A stretch of 64,000 nt of DNA from Myrmaecium sp. VS I D KN 1 (taxonomy: Eukaryota; Ascomycota; Dothideomycetes; Valsariales; Valsariaceae): NCBI GenBank assembly GCA_019775845.1, contig JADQAV010000022.1, forward strand, positions 572,830 to 636,829, written 5' to 3'. Of the stretch, positions 44,454 to 55,218 are shown in pieces (positions within the stretch are counted from its first letter, which is position 1; every line of letters starts with the position of its first letter). The translations under genes and the position numbers were made by a program. The notes under the pieces are model-generated. The model searched no databases. It was not told the DNA's origin and saw nothing but the letters and a program-made list of their open reading frames with translations.

Positions 44454-46078
44454 TTATAGAGGAGGAACACACGATCTGGTACTGCGCACGCAAAACAAGT
44501 CATATCGTTCGCCTCACCGGTGCAACCGCTGTAGATCTCCGGACCAGGCGGGCAGACCTCCATCGACCACAGGTCCCGTCGATGTAGGTGAATCAGACAC
44601 AGTCGAGTGAGGACCGACACCAGCTGAGCTGCCGGGTCCTCGCCCGGATGAGGCCTTGCTCAGCTACGGATGGAAGATCCGGGCCTCTCTGAGAGCCCGT
44701 CGTCGATGAAGGAGCCACGAGCCAGCCACATATGGGGCGCAAGCATCGGAGAGATCTCGAGCAGCATTATCGGCAAATGTTTAGCAGAGAGACTCGTGCG
44801 TGTTGGCGGCCCCAGCCAATTGCGGATTCTGTAATGCTCTTCAAATCTGTCCGAGCTCTTTGGGTCCCTTGCGAGAGCTTCTTGAATACCGGCCCGGAGT
44901 GCTAATGGGACGAACGCATGGACTGAAGCCCCTCCAGTAACCTTGGATGGGCTCGAAGAGGGGCTTGTTCAGGTATATACGGGGGCACACCGCGGCGCCT
45001 CGAGCTGAGATTGGTGTTTGCGGTCGAGGAAAGGGCAGGGCAATCAGACCACTCTTGGTTGATCTGCAGTGGACGCAATACGATACCATGCCGCGAGCGG
45101 ACTAGAGGGGGTGCGGTCCCTGACTCGCCCATTTGAAATGGGTCCTCCCTGCTCCGAGCATGCGAGCAGCGCCGGTGCTCGCGGCGTGCTGTTCGGGTGG
45201 GGTATCCTCGGCCTCAAGCGAAGCGAGATCTCCACAGCCTGGAGATCTCCCAGCTTGCCCATGCCCCTGCGCTCGCTCTGGCACGGTTGCACCTGTCTCC
45301 TCCACTCCAACCTTCAAAAATTCCCTGTTCGTCAGAAGACCAGCCATCCTCGTAACGGCATACCTCTGAGATGTATCGACCATGCCAACCGGGCAGGGGT
45401 CCCGCGTCTGCCGGCTGTTGCGCTACCGGCTGCGCTTCCTTCACAAATCATGGCCTCACTCTTGAATCGCAACCCCACCTGAGCCTTTCCTCCTTCACAT
45501 TCACCCTCACTCACCTCCCAACTCCCCGGTAACTTATGATTGATGTGGAACTCACATAGCCTGGCCGGCTCCCAGCTTGGGGCACGGAGAATCTCAAGGT
45601 GATCTATGCCCTTTCGTCGGACGCTCTTACTGCATCACATTATAGCCGTAGGTTTAATGTTGGAAAGAACAACACCTCGCGGCAATCGTGAATAAGATTA
45701 CGGTTAGCATCCGAGTGTCTTTCCCTGTCCTTTTGTCTTCTCAACCCTATATCAAGTCTTGGTCCCTTCAAGCCACTCCTAATAGTGAAACCCTCGTCTT
45801 TCTTTACCTTTTACCGTCTCTCTCTTCTGTGTCATCTTCTGCGTGCCTCTCTTTCAACCGCATTTCCTGTTCCAGACCGTTGTTCGCTATCGTACACCTT
45901 CGTCATAATTTTCGCCACTCCTGCCTCCGACCCCTCGTTCGAATTGCTGGTCGCCACACAGCTGAGGGTCATCACACACGCCAAAGATTACCACGTCATT
46001 GTTGACTCTTCTCAAGGGTGTCACCTGGTGCCTCAGGATAATGCGGAGTGCGCCACTGCTGCCGATATTAAACTCAGC
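44454..46078. other. Divergent intergenic region upstream of the WOPR gene
   Basis: About 1.6 kb without a supported gene. The last part, from about 45785, is open and in frame with the WOPR gene but reads as a CT-rich leader rather than protein. Long 5' leaders are known for WOPR master regulators such as Wor1; applying that here is inference. Confidence 0.5.
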
Positions 46079-47587
46079 ATGAACTCAAAAGCCACCTTTG
46101 AGGAGGTCTCTCCCGCCTTCTTTGGATATATTCACTCGACCATTGATGGGCTTCAAATCATCGAAGCATGCCTCCGGGGCGCTCTACCTTTAGTCCGCCG
46201 CCGTCCTGGTGAGCGCGAGAAGGAGTCTCTCGCCAGCTCCGGCAGCGTTTACGTTTTCATTGAAAATCAAAGCGGCATCAAACGATGGACCGACAACATC
46301 GCTTGGAGCGCCAGCAGGACGCGGGGAGATTTTCTCTACTACCGAGAGCTTGAAGAAGACAACGCGCTGGTGTGGGACCACCACAGCCCGTATCCCGTCT
46401 CCTCGTTCTCCTTCTCTTCTAATCTCACAACGACTCCCCCTCCGCCGCCCTCACGCCATCGTTCAAGCCCTGGTTATCCGTCATACGTGCCCTCTATCCC
46501 CCAGGAATACCAGAAACACGACATCGTATCGACGGAGTGGTATTCGGACGACCGCGAGTATGTTGGCTTCTGGACCGATGCGCGGGAACTCAAGCTGGAC
46601 GGCATGGTGAAGAAAGCGTTGACCGTCCGAGCTGAGGGCAGCGTGATCCATCTGATCAGCTATTACACTGTCACCGATGCGAAATGCGGACGCCTACAGC
46701 GCCCCTTCCAATGTCTTCGGGGCGTGGGTGAGCTGCACATTCGGGACAGCTTGATGTACAGCCGTGAGTGGAAAGCAGACGTGCATTACCAGCAGCACAT
46801 CATCCGGACCAAGCTCGCCACCGCAGAAGCCATAGAGAGGGGGTTCCAGCAGGCTCAGCAGCAGGCTCAGCCGCAGCAGCAGCCCCAGCATCAGCATCAG
46901 GACCAGCACCAACAGCAAGCGTGCCAGCACCAACAGCAAGCGTTCCAGCAGCCTGCTGTACCGGCATATTACCCTCATTCGAATGAGTGGGATCTTGGCA
47001 GTCATCCGACAACAATCTCCCCTGATCTTTTTTCGACGCCACCACCCGAACTATCGATACCCGGCAGTGACGCTGCCGTGTACCACGCACATCCGCCATC
47101 ATACCCGTTTGGCGCCGTCTCGCCCGCCAGCTCATCCGCCGCCACCGCAATGACGCCGACGGAGGCTGTTCCAGTGGAGTTGTTCAACTTCTACAGCCAA
47201 GAGCACCCCTATCGCCGGGACAGCATGTTTTCCGCTCAGGTCTCGGCCTCGTCGTCTGCGTTGTATTTGCCGCCCACGTCCTCCCCGGCTCCGTGGGACC
47301 ATCCGGGCATCCTAACGCCCGTGACGACGACGCCAACAACGTCGTTGCAGCAGCAGCAGCACTCCGAGCACGTCCATGGCATGGATGTGAGCACGAACGC
47401 GAACATGGACACGGCTACGGGCACGTGCGTGGGCATGGGCACGGATTTGCCGGTGATGGGGTGTTGTCCTCGTGGTGAGAGGATGGCGCAGCAGCAGCAG
47501 GGACACCAATCCCATCAGCAGCCGTGCCCGCGTGCGGTCTATGCAGCAGCACCCGACAGCTTCACGTGGTTTCACGGCTATGCTTGA
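46079..47587 (+). CDS. WOPR-family transcription factor (Gti1/Pac2/Ryp1/Wor1 type)
   Basis: Nuclear DNA-binding regulator; relatives control morphology, sporulation, virulence and secondary metabolism. From the ATG at 46079 it encodes 502 residues. The frame is open upstream to 45785, but MNSKATFEEVSPAFFGYIHS fits the family, where the WOPR box begins within the first 15 residues. WOPRa spans about residues 12-100: FFGYIHSTIDGLQIIEACLRG, VRRRPGEREKE, SGSVYVFIENQSGIKRWTD and SASRTRGDFLYYREL. WOPRb lies at about residues 165-225: LDGMVKKALTV, VIHLISYYTV. The rest is disordered, with a Gln/His-rich tract (about residues 258-300) and a short polyQ near the end, typical of activation regions. The box differs from my recollection of the Gti1 and Pac2 paralogues, so it may be a further paralogue. 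It is unusually isolated, with 1.6 kb of spacer before and 3.2 kb after. Confidence 0.9.
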   Translation: MNSKATFEEVSPAFFGYIHSTIDGLQIIEACLRGALPLVRRRPGEREKESLASSGSVYVFIENQSGIKRWTDNIAWSASRTRGDFLYYRELEEDNALVWDHHSPYPVSSFSFSSNLTTTPPPPPSRHRSSPGYPSYVPSIPQEYQKHDIVSTEWYSDDREYVGFWTDARELKLDGMVKKALTVRAEGSVIHLISYYTVTDAKCGRLQRPFQCLRGVGELHIRDSLMYSREWKADVHYQQHIIRTKLATAEAIERGFQQAQQQAQPQQQPQHQHQDQHQQQACQHQQQAFQQPAVPAYYPHSNEWDLGSHPTTISPDLFSTPPPELSIPGSDAAVYHAHPPSYPFGAVSPASSSAATAMTPTEAVPVELFNFYSQEHPYRRDSMFSAQVSASSSALYLPPTSSPAPWDHPGILTPVTTTPTTSLQQQQHSEHVHGMDVSTNANMDTATGTCVGMGTDLPVMGCCPRGERMAQQQQGHQSHQQPCPRAVYAAAPDSFTWFHGYA

Positions 47588-50500
47588 AAAGGGGGGGGCT
47601 AGACCTTCTATTTTTTCCGATCTTATCGATTTTGCCATTGCTGTTGAACGGGTCGGTGCACGGAGTTTTCGTTCAACGGTATCAGTTTTTTTCCCTTTTC
47701 TTTTCATCCCGATATACTCTTCCTTCCCCTTTTCGGAGGACATGGGCGTCTTCCTCTTTCGGCTGGGAGAAGACGTGTGCATTGCATTGTTTCTATTCCT
47801 TTATTCTATCTTGTTTACTGCCTCACTCGGATACCAAGAAAGAAACGAGAACCGGTTGTATTAGATTTTGCCGCTTCTTCTGTTTGTTTGTTTCGTACCG
47901 GTGTGGTCTTTTGCTCCATCCATTTTTTTCTTCTTTGATCATATTCTGTATATATTACTGTACAATATAGAGTTGTATGTATGATGGATGTCTTGTATAT
48001 AGAGATGTATGGATATATTGCTACAGTACATAAGAATTATACTCCCTCGAGAAGGAGAGAGGCCTGACTGTAAATCTTACTTAGCGATCACTCGTATCCC
48101 CGTTGCCGTGTCATGAGTGTGTCATCATTGCGAGGACGATTACTGCATATGACTGACTACGAGTAGTCATATAAAATGACCTTACTCACTTCCTTACTCG
48201 ATTTCTTACTCATCGCTTCTTTACTTCACCCTGTCAAGGCAGTCGGAATATGACGTCGGGCGTTCCGCGGGCCGGCTCGGGGAACTACTTACCGTTGGGG
48301 ATGTCCCGTCAGCTCGCCGGAGTGAGCCCCGGTGGCTGCCAGGCGGGAAGCGGCTTACTCAGGATGGATAGGATGGGATGACCCCAGCCTCAACCCTTAA
48401 CTATCAAACCTCACCTCTTCCCGGCCCATCTCGGATGGCAGTACTGCTTTTGGATTGGAAAACTTTACGGCGACGTGCTACGTATAGGAACTTCCTCTTG
48501 CTCCTTTTCCTCTTCATGTGTACTGCAGTGTGCACTGACTACCGTGACCCATAGACTCGCGGACCGGACGACAGCTATCACCGCCGGTTCCTATTTTCAA
48601 TCGTTCGTTGAGAAGCAAGAAGCAGTCCGACTGACTGGACTCACTGGCTCGCATCCGATCCGCGCTCGTGTGTACACATTACGTGACGTGGCTCACCGTT
48701 GCGCGGTCGCGATAGTTATAGTATCACTTTTATCCTAAACGTCCTATATGTTCGCCTCTTTTATAGGGGAGGGTTCCTATATATACACCACCCACGCGAG
48801 CGGTTGCTCGGTATTCTCGGTTCCCACGGGCCCAGCCGCGCGAAACTTTGTTTCAACTCCACCGATGTTCCCATTGTCTGCCCCTTAGCCTCGGAGAATA
48901 CGCATCCCGCACCCCTATATTACAGACTGATATAGGTCGGGATCAGGGCATGTCCCGGGTAATAACCCATGCCCTTTTTGATTCTCGGCTCACGGTTCAC
49001 TGGCCTATGTAAGCTTGCTCCCCTCCCCTTCTTGGGAGGGTTCTCCTTTCCCTCGGGCCTGCTTCCTATCCTCTACATCCTTGAACCTTGTTCTTCCTCC
49101 CTCCTTTGCTTCCTCCTTCGGCGCGCTCACCTGCTGTTTCTCGGTTCACGGTTCACATATGAGCCTCTCTCGCATATCCTGTCCACACCGTCGGACCTTT
49201 TTTCGTTGCTCTCCTGCCTCCTCTCCCTGAACCTTGCTTTTCCAATAGTTCCGTCGCCGTCTCTGTCGTCCTTCCTCCACCCCAACGGCGGCAGTGCTCC
49301 AGCACCATCTTGAGCTCACGGCTCACGTTCCAATCCCGACCGTCTGTGGGGATCTCGCCGTCTACCTGTGCGATTCCTCGATCGAGCACTCCAGCCGCCG
49401 TTTTCGTCTATACCGCCGTCGAATGTCTCTGTTCGAAAACGTCTACACCGAACGCACCGGCCTCCTTCGACCCAGCTATCGCCTCACGGTCCACCTCGAT
49501 GACCACCCTCCACCTCCTCCTTCATGATCGGAGTATACTCCTGAAGATCGGCCTCCGACCCGACAAACAGGGGGACGTGACGTACATCCGATCCGATTGT
49601 CACCACGTCTGCTTCTCGGCGCACGGATTCACGATTCCACGCGACATCCCTCGACCGCTCCGCCGCAATATGCTCCGACCATCCTTTTTCGAGCATCTCC
49701 TCGGGAACCTCCGTCGTCCCTGATACCCATGTCGTCACCCCCCTGACGACAAGGATGGACGTCCTCAACAGCTTCGTTTCCGGGCTCGACCCCTCTGACG
49801 CTCGGACACACCCACCGTGCGTTTCTTCTCGATAGTACCTGCATACGAACTTACCTGCATCCCGGCCATTTCGCGCCATCATCCGAGCGCGCTTAGGCAA
49901 ACAAACAGCACGTAGGGAGAAAGTGGCGCCCGGTATTGCCAATACCATCCGGTGATCCGCGTCGTCCTGCATACCTCACGCAATTACCCGTTGCGGCCAT
50001 CTTCGTCTACTTTCGCTCGTTCCTTTTGTCTCACAACCCTTCTAGGCCGCTTCCGCTACTGCTCCGATCCGGCAGATGTCCTTCTACCCTGCGCGGCTCA
50101 TCTGCCCCGTGCTTCGCTACTTTCGATAGTCCCTTCCTCCATCGGTCCTTCGTGCGTTTTCTTCTTCCCTAATCCGTCCTTCGATCCCTCAACCCTCGGA
50201 GATGCGCCAAGACCGGGTGGGTTCTGGATCTGTCTGCTCGGATATTAAGAGGTTGGGTTGAGAGATTCGATGGGACCGTCCGTGAGAGCAGGATGGGTTT
50301 TGCAGGCCTTGCCCACGTGAGAATGAGGTGATATCGGGGAAGGGGAGGGAGGCAGGGAGGAGTGGCTGGGTTGCCTGCCGGGTTGCAGGTCGTGACTTGG
50401 AGGACCGCGCCCTCCGTTCTCGTCGATGTGGGTGACGCGATCATTGGATCAGCGATGATGCTATGGTCCTGATGATAATGATGATTACGAAATGCTGAGA

Positions 50501-50834
50501 AATCGGGGGGAAGGGAGATGGGACGATTGTTTAAGCAACGGTGGAAAACCGTATTGCACATCTCTCGGACAGGGTGCTTTTGACTCCGGGGAGAAAGAGA
50601 GAGGGCATATAAAAGCACCCAGCTACCCACCGCCGCGCCCTTGCTATGTCTCTCTTTCCCTCTTTTTTCCTCCCTCTCGCCTCTTCCCTTCTTCATTTTG
50701 ACCTACCTACTTCCCTCACTCACTCACTTCGCTTTCTCACTTTCTCACTCAATCACTTGTTCATTACTTCATAACCCCCCTTCCTCCATCCTGAACCCAC
50801 CAAGCAGCGCATCACATCGCCTGCATGGCTTCCT
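47588..50834. other. Long non-coding stretch after the WOPR gene
   Basis: About 3.2 kb with no gene I can support. The first 450 bases are T-rich 3' flank. An 8-bp perfect stem (AGGGCATG/CATGCCCT) with a 15-base loop lies at about 48946-48976. From 49000 to 50200 the plus strand is strongly pyrimidine-rich with recurring GGTTCACGG/CTCACGG phrases (49001, 49142, 49316). A frame on the minus strand at 49484-49972 has no recognisable domain. Confidence 0.5.
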
Positions 50835-50932
50835 GCTGGGATGGTGTAGTTGGTCATCACGTCAGTCTAACAATCGCGAAAGCAGCTTGTTCAGCGCACT
50901 GAAGGTCCCGAGTTCAAGTCTCGGTCCTAGTA
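50835..50932 (+). tRNA. tRNA-Val (anticodon AAC) with a 24-nt intron
   Basis: The mature sequence is 74 nt. The acceptor stem GCTGGGA pairs with TCCTAGT (two G-U pairs). The D arm is followed by the anticodon stem TCAGT/ACTGA. The loop reads C-T-AAC-A-[intron]-C, giving anticodon AAC (read as IAC after deamination), decoding valine. The intron occupies 50873-50896, directly after position 37, the canonical place. The T arm is CCGAG-TTCAAGT-CTCGG, containing the B box GGTCCCGAGTTCAAGTC-like element. A T-run beginning about 30 bases downstream can serve as the Pol III terminator. I see no CCA encoded, as expected in a eukaryote. Confidence 0.93.
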
Positions 50933-51801
50933 CAGCCAGGCCCCCTCTTGGGGGTGTTTTCCTTTTTTTTTTTTTTCTTAGGAACTGCTATTTTTCTTCT
51001 CCTTTCAGCCCCCCCTTTTCCCTTTTTTTTTTTTTTCTTGGTGGGGTGCGGTGGGGTGTGGTGGGGAAGGGGGTTGTTCGTTCCGGCCGTGCCGCTATGG
51101 CGGCCGTTCCATCGTCACATTCATGTGGGGTCGACGACCCGGTCCACATGGGCCGGCTGCGAATTTCCAAGTGAAACTGGGTGAAGGAGAAATGCATCTT
51201 TTTCACTTCTCTGTTCGGGTCTTTTTTTGTCTTGTTTTGGTGCTTCGTAGGCAGAAAAGGAAGCGTAGAGTATGAAGGAGGCTGGAGGGACGGAAGACGT
51301 CACGGTTCCACGGGGACGAGGATGAAAAAGCACAACATGCTTGCTGTATTGCCAGACGTCAGTATGTAGGTGGAAACCAGATCGGCGACGTGTTCACGGT
51401 GAGCAGTAGCAAAATGGTCTGCGATACAAATGAACAATAGGGAATCTATATTCTCGTTTCTCTCTCTCTCTGTCCCTCTCCTGCTCTCTTTTCATGTCCC
51501 AAATCGTGCGATAGCGAATGATCAATCATTATGCATCCTCGCGGCTCATCCTCCCGATGAAACATGCAATAAAAATAATTTGTCGTAAAGAAACGAGAAA
51601 GAGAAAGGAACATGGTGCAACAGGGCCCGAGCCAAGAAAGAAACCCACGCGGTCGAAGGGAAGAAGAAAGCGGAGAGAGAAACACAACACTCATGTCTAT
51701 ATGACCCGTATCCAAAAAGCACGAAAAGCAATATAGAACGCCTGAAAATCGACTTTTGTTTTGCCGCAATGCGATCGGCAGGGGATATCGAGTGAATCGT
51801 C
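50933..51801. other. Spacer between tRNA-Val and the New1-like gene
   Basis: About 870 bases covering the Pol III stop region and the 3' flank of the convergent New1-like gene. The minus-strand 3' side is A/T-rich around 51560-51720. No gene is recognised. Confidence 0.5.
50962..51037 (+). terminator. Two poly-T runs downstream of the tRNA
   Basis: Two T-tracts of about 15 bases (near 50965-50978 and 51022-51037) follow the tRNA. A run of four or more Ts is the usual RNA polymerase III stop signal; the second tract may act as a back-up or simply be a homopolymer. Confidence 0.55.
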
Positions 51802-54800
51802 CTACTCCTCGTCGTCCGTGTCCGGGGGATGAGGGGTGCCCTTCGGCGAGTTGAGCCACTCGATGTGCCTCAGTCTGCGTCGGGCCTCGCGCTCCTTCAT
51901 CTGGGCGCGCGTGAGCTTCTTCTTCTTCCTGGCCTTGAACTTGAGCTCGCCTTCCGCCTCGGAGTTGGCGGCGGAAGTAGCCGCGCTCGCCGCCGCGGAC
52001 GCGACCGCTGAGCTAAGCGCGGAAGAGGCGGCCGAGGGGTCCTTAGAATCCTCGAAGCGGTCGAGGTGGAGGGCAACCTGGCCCTTGTGGGCCACCTTGC
52101 CGTCGGCGACGATCCACTGCTCAGGGCATAGGGCGCCCACGAACTCTTCGTTGTGGGAAATCATCACGACACCGCCCTTGTACTCGCGGATGGCGACGGC
52201 CAATCCACCAAGGGAGTCGCGGTCCAAGAAGTTGGTGGGTTCGTCAAGGACGAGAAGATGGGGGTTGTTCCACATGGCACCGGCCAGCACGACCTTGACC
52301 TTCTGACCACCGGAGAGACCGCCGATCTCGTTGTGGTTGGCGATTTCGGGGTCCAAACCGACATCCTCGAAGTGCTTGCTGATGACCTTGGGCTCCAGGA
52401 CACGGAAACCGAGACCCTCACGGGACGCCTCGTGGTCATCGAACTCTTGGACAAGCTTCTGGAAGCCGAGGTCCAAGAGAGTCTCACGAGAAATCATGGT
52501 GTTGAACTTGGGAAGCATGTTCAACCATTTACTGTAGCATGTTAGTGATGTTCACACCCAAAACCGAGAAGAGACTTACACTTCATATTGGAAGGACTTC
52601 TTGTACTTCTGACGACCGATGAGGGCCTCGATACGGCGAGGGCCCCGGCCATCCTTCAGATCAATGGGCTTCTCCATCTGGGCCTTGTCCTCTTCGGTCA
52701 AGATACGAGTCTGCTTCATCAACACCTCGCGGTCGTCACCGTTGGCGTACCGCCACTGCAGGTATTGGTTGGGAGTCTTCTCCATGTGCATCTCAACGTG
52801 CTCCAGAGCGTGCTGCTTGATGTAGCCAATACGCAGGTTAGGGTGCTTCTCGACCTTGCCCTGCTGGGGAATGTATTCGCCGGTCAGAATCTTGATAAGC
52901 GTCGACTTTCCGGCACCGTTGGCACCAATGATCGCCACGCGGGAGGAAAGCGAAAGAGAGCAGGAGACGTTGTGGAGCGACGGCTTGGTGGCACCCGGGT
53001 AGGTAAATGTACAGTTGGTCATTCGCAGAATGGAGCGAGTGTTGGACTTGACACCAGTGAGGATACCGGGAGGAGGGAACTTGAACTGCACATTGGAAGC
53101 TGACAGAGTGTAGTAGCTCTTAGCCTCGGGCTTGACCTTGACGAAGGCAGCAAGGTTGCCCTTGTAGCAGACAAGCTTCTTCTGCTCATAGTGGTAAATG
53201 TCAGTGCACACCTCGTCGAGGAAACCTGAGTCGTGGGAGACGATCAAGCTGGTGATCTCGGTGTGCTTCTTGAGGTACTCCTGCAGCCATTTGATGTTGG
53301 CGACGTCCAAATGGTTAGTAGGTTCGTCCAGCAGCAGAACATCGGCGCGCATCAACATGGCTCTGGCAAGAGCCAACTTCATCTTCCAACCACCGGAAAG
53401 CGAGCCGACCTTCATCGACTGTCGGCCTTCGGGACCGGCAGTGAAGCCGACCTCTTCCAAGACGGCGGAGATACGCTCCATACCCTCGGGGGCCAGCTTG
53501 GGATCCCTGGCGCAGTATTCAAGGATGGTAAGATCCGCATCTTCGCCCTGGTTGTGTTCCACAAAGCAAGTTCTGACCTGGTCCTGGGGAGGGAAGCCTT
53601 CGAGTTTGCCCTCCGCAATACTTCTCATGAGAGTGGATTTTCCGGCACCGTTGCGACCACAGAGACCATACCGGTGACCCTTGAGAAGACGGAGGTTGGT
53701 GTGGGAAAGCAGAAGCATACCACCGTAGCCAAGGGAGAAGGTGGCGTTGACGATCTCTTCCTCGCCGTCCTCCGGCTGGAAAGGCTGGCCGAACTTGCGG
53801 TGGTCCTCGTCAAGGTAGAACTTCTCAACAGCGGCAGCAATCTCAACGCTCTTGCCCTCCTGGACGAGCGGCTTCAAGAGAGGCTCCAAAAGCACGGTAA
53901 TGCGGTCATGGTTCCTCTGGTTGACGTCCTCTGCAATCATCTCGGAAACGTAGTTGCGAGCCAAGACCCAGACGTCCGAGTCACCAGGGAGGTTAAGAAG
54001 CCCGCCATGGGCAGCAACCTCCTTCTCAATAACGGCCAGGACATCAGCAGGCTGAGTTCTGGCAATAGCAAACTCGCTGGGGCCGTCACCATTTTGCTCG
54101 CCCATAGCCTTGTCGATAACAGCCAATGCTCTGGTAGCGATCTCACGAACCTCAGGAAGAGACGCGCGGTCCTTGACGTTCTGAACACCAGGTTTCAGCT
54201 TCGGCAGGAATTCTCTAGCTTCGACGGGGTCATGGACAAGCTTGGTCAAGTTCTCGACGACGACAACAGTCTGGCGAATGACTTCCTGGGGTGTGTTCGG
54301 AGTGTTGAGGGAGCGCTCAAGCAAAGGAGTGAGCAAAGCGAGGACAGGAGAGTCGACGATCGAGACGAAAGTGGTCATGGAGAGACCATGGATGGCCTTC
54401 TGCGTGTTCTGAGCGGAAGGGTCTTGCATGGCCTTGACCAGAAGGGGGATCTTCGGAGCAACGTCGTCGTTCTGGAGAAGGGTGGTGAGGGAGTTCATGG
54501 TCTTGACGGCCTGCTTAGCAACGTCGCTCTTGAGGTCGTGCATTCCAGCTTCGACGACGGGGATGAGGCCTTCCAGCTGCTTGCCCATAGCCAGACGGAT
54601 GATGTCCTTGTTCTTTTCCTCCTCCGCGCTGCCCATACCCATCTTCGCCTTGTCGGCCATGCGGCCCATGAGCTCGAAGGCAGACAACGTTCCCTGCCAC
54701 TTGCCGGTAGACTTCTGAAGGTACTTGACCAGCACGGGAAGCAGGCCGAAGACCAAAGCCTCAGGCTTCAGGTTGTTGAACAAAGCGTCCAGAGCGTACT

Positions 54801-55218
54801 GGGCACTCTCCTTGGTGGAGGAGCTCTTGTCGGCAAGCAAGTCCAGCGCGAGCGGGACAGAGTCGGAGTCTTGGAGAAGGAAGACAACCTCGCTGATGGG
54901 CTGCGCAGGGGGGAAGCGTTCGAACAACGCACCGAGGGCAAACATGGCTCCTTCGCGTTTTGCCGGGTCTTTCTTTTGAGTAGCCGCCTTCCTGATGGCT
55001 TCAAGAACGCCATAGCCGCGCAGGCCTCGGAAGCCGACAGAGTTTATGAGGAGGTTTGTGAGAGCGTAAGAGGCATCGAGAGAGGCCTGGGAGGTCTTGG
55101 AGGTGAAGATAGCGTCAAGGATGGCGGAGACTTCATCTTGAGTGGGAGGGACCGTGGACGGCTCCGAGGTCTTCACGGCGATCGCAGGAGCCATGGGAGG
55201 CGACTCGTGATGAGGCAT
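51802..55218 (-). CDS. NEW1: New1/Elf1-type eEF3-like ABC ATPase
   Basis: Cytosolic ribosome-associated tandem ABC ATPase. Yeast New1 supports translation termination and ribosome recycling, and fission yeast Elf1 was linked to mRNA export. Two exons (55218-52580, 52531-51802; 48-nt intron, phase 2) give 1,122 residues. HEAT repeats fill about residues 30-430. ABC1 has GRNGAGKST, signature LSGGWKMKLALARAML and LLLDEPTNHLD. ABC2 has GANGAGKST, LSGGQKVKVVLAGAMW and LLVLDEPTNFLD. An insertion between Walker A and signature of ABC2 corresponds to the eEF3-type chromodomain; the exon join restores FQYEVKWLNMLP inside it. The basic tail ends RRLRHIEWLNSPKGTPHPPD plus an acidic end, which matches New1 rather than true eEF3 (eEF3 ends in a Lys-rich run and SSDDE). 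No Q/N-rich prion-like N-terminus is present. A second ATG at 55194 is possible. TATATA occurs on the minus strand about 30 bases upstream. Confidence 0.92.

Noticed and set aside
45785-46078. N-terminal extension of 98 residues on the WOPR gene
   Set aside because: The extension reads as a CT-rich leader and family members begin just before the WOPR box, so the ATG at 46079 was chosen. Not excluded.
48946-48976. 8-bp perfect hairpin followed by Ts
   Set aside because: It looks like a bacterial terminator but this is fungal nuclear DNA and no transcript end is evident; treated as chance.
49484-49972. 162-codon frame on the minus strand in the spacer after the WOPR gene
   Set aside because: Composition is somewhat protein-like, but I see no motif, no splice support and a pyrimidine-rich opposite strand that would create such a frame.
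51802-55218. Annotation as translation elongation factor 3
   Set aside because: The ABC2 domain and C-terminal tail match New1/Elf1 and not the Lys-rich eEF3 tail.
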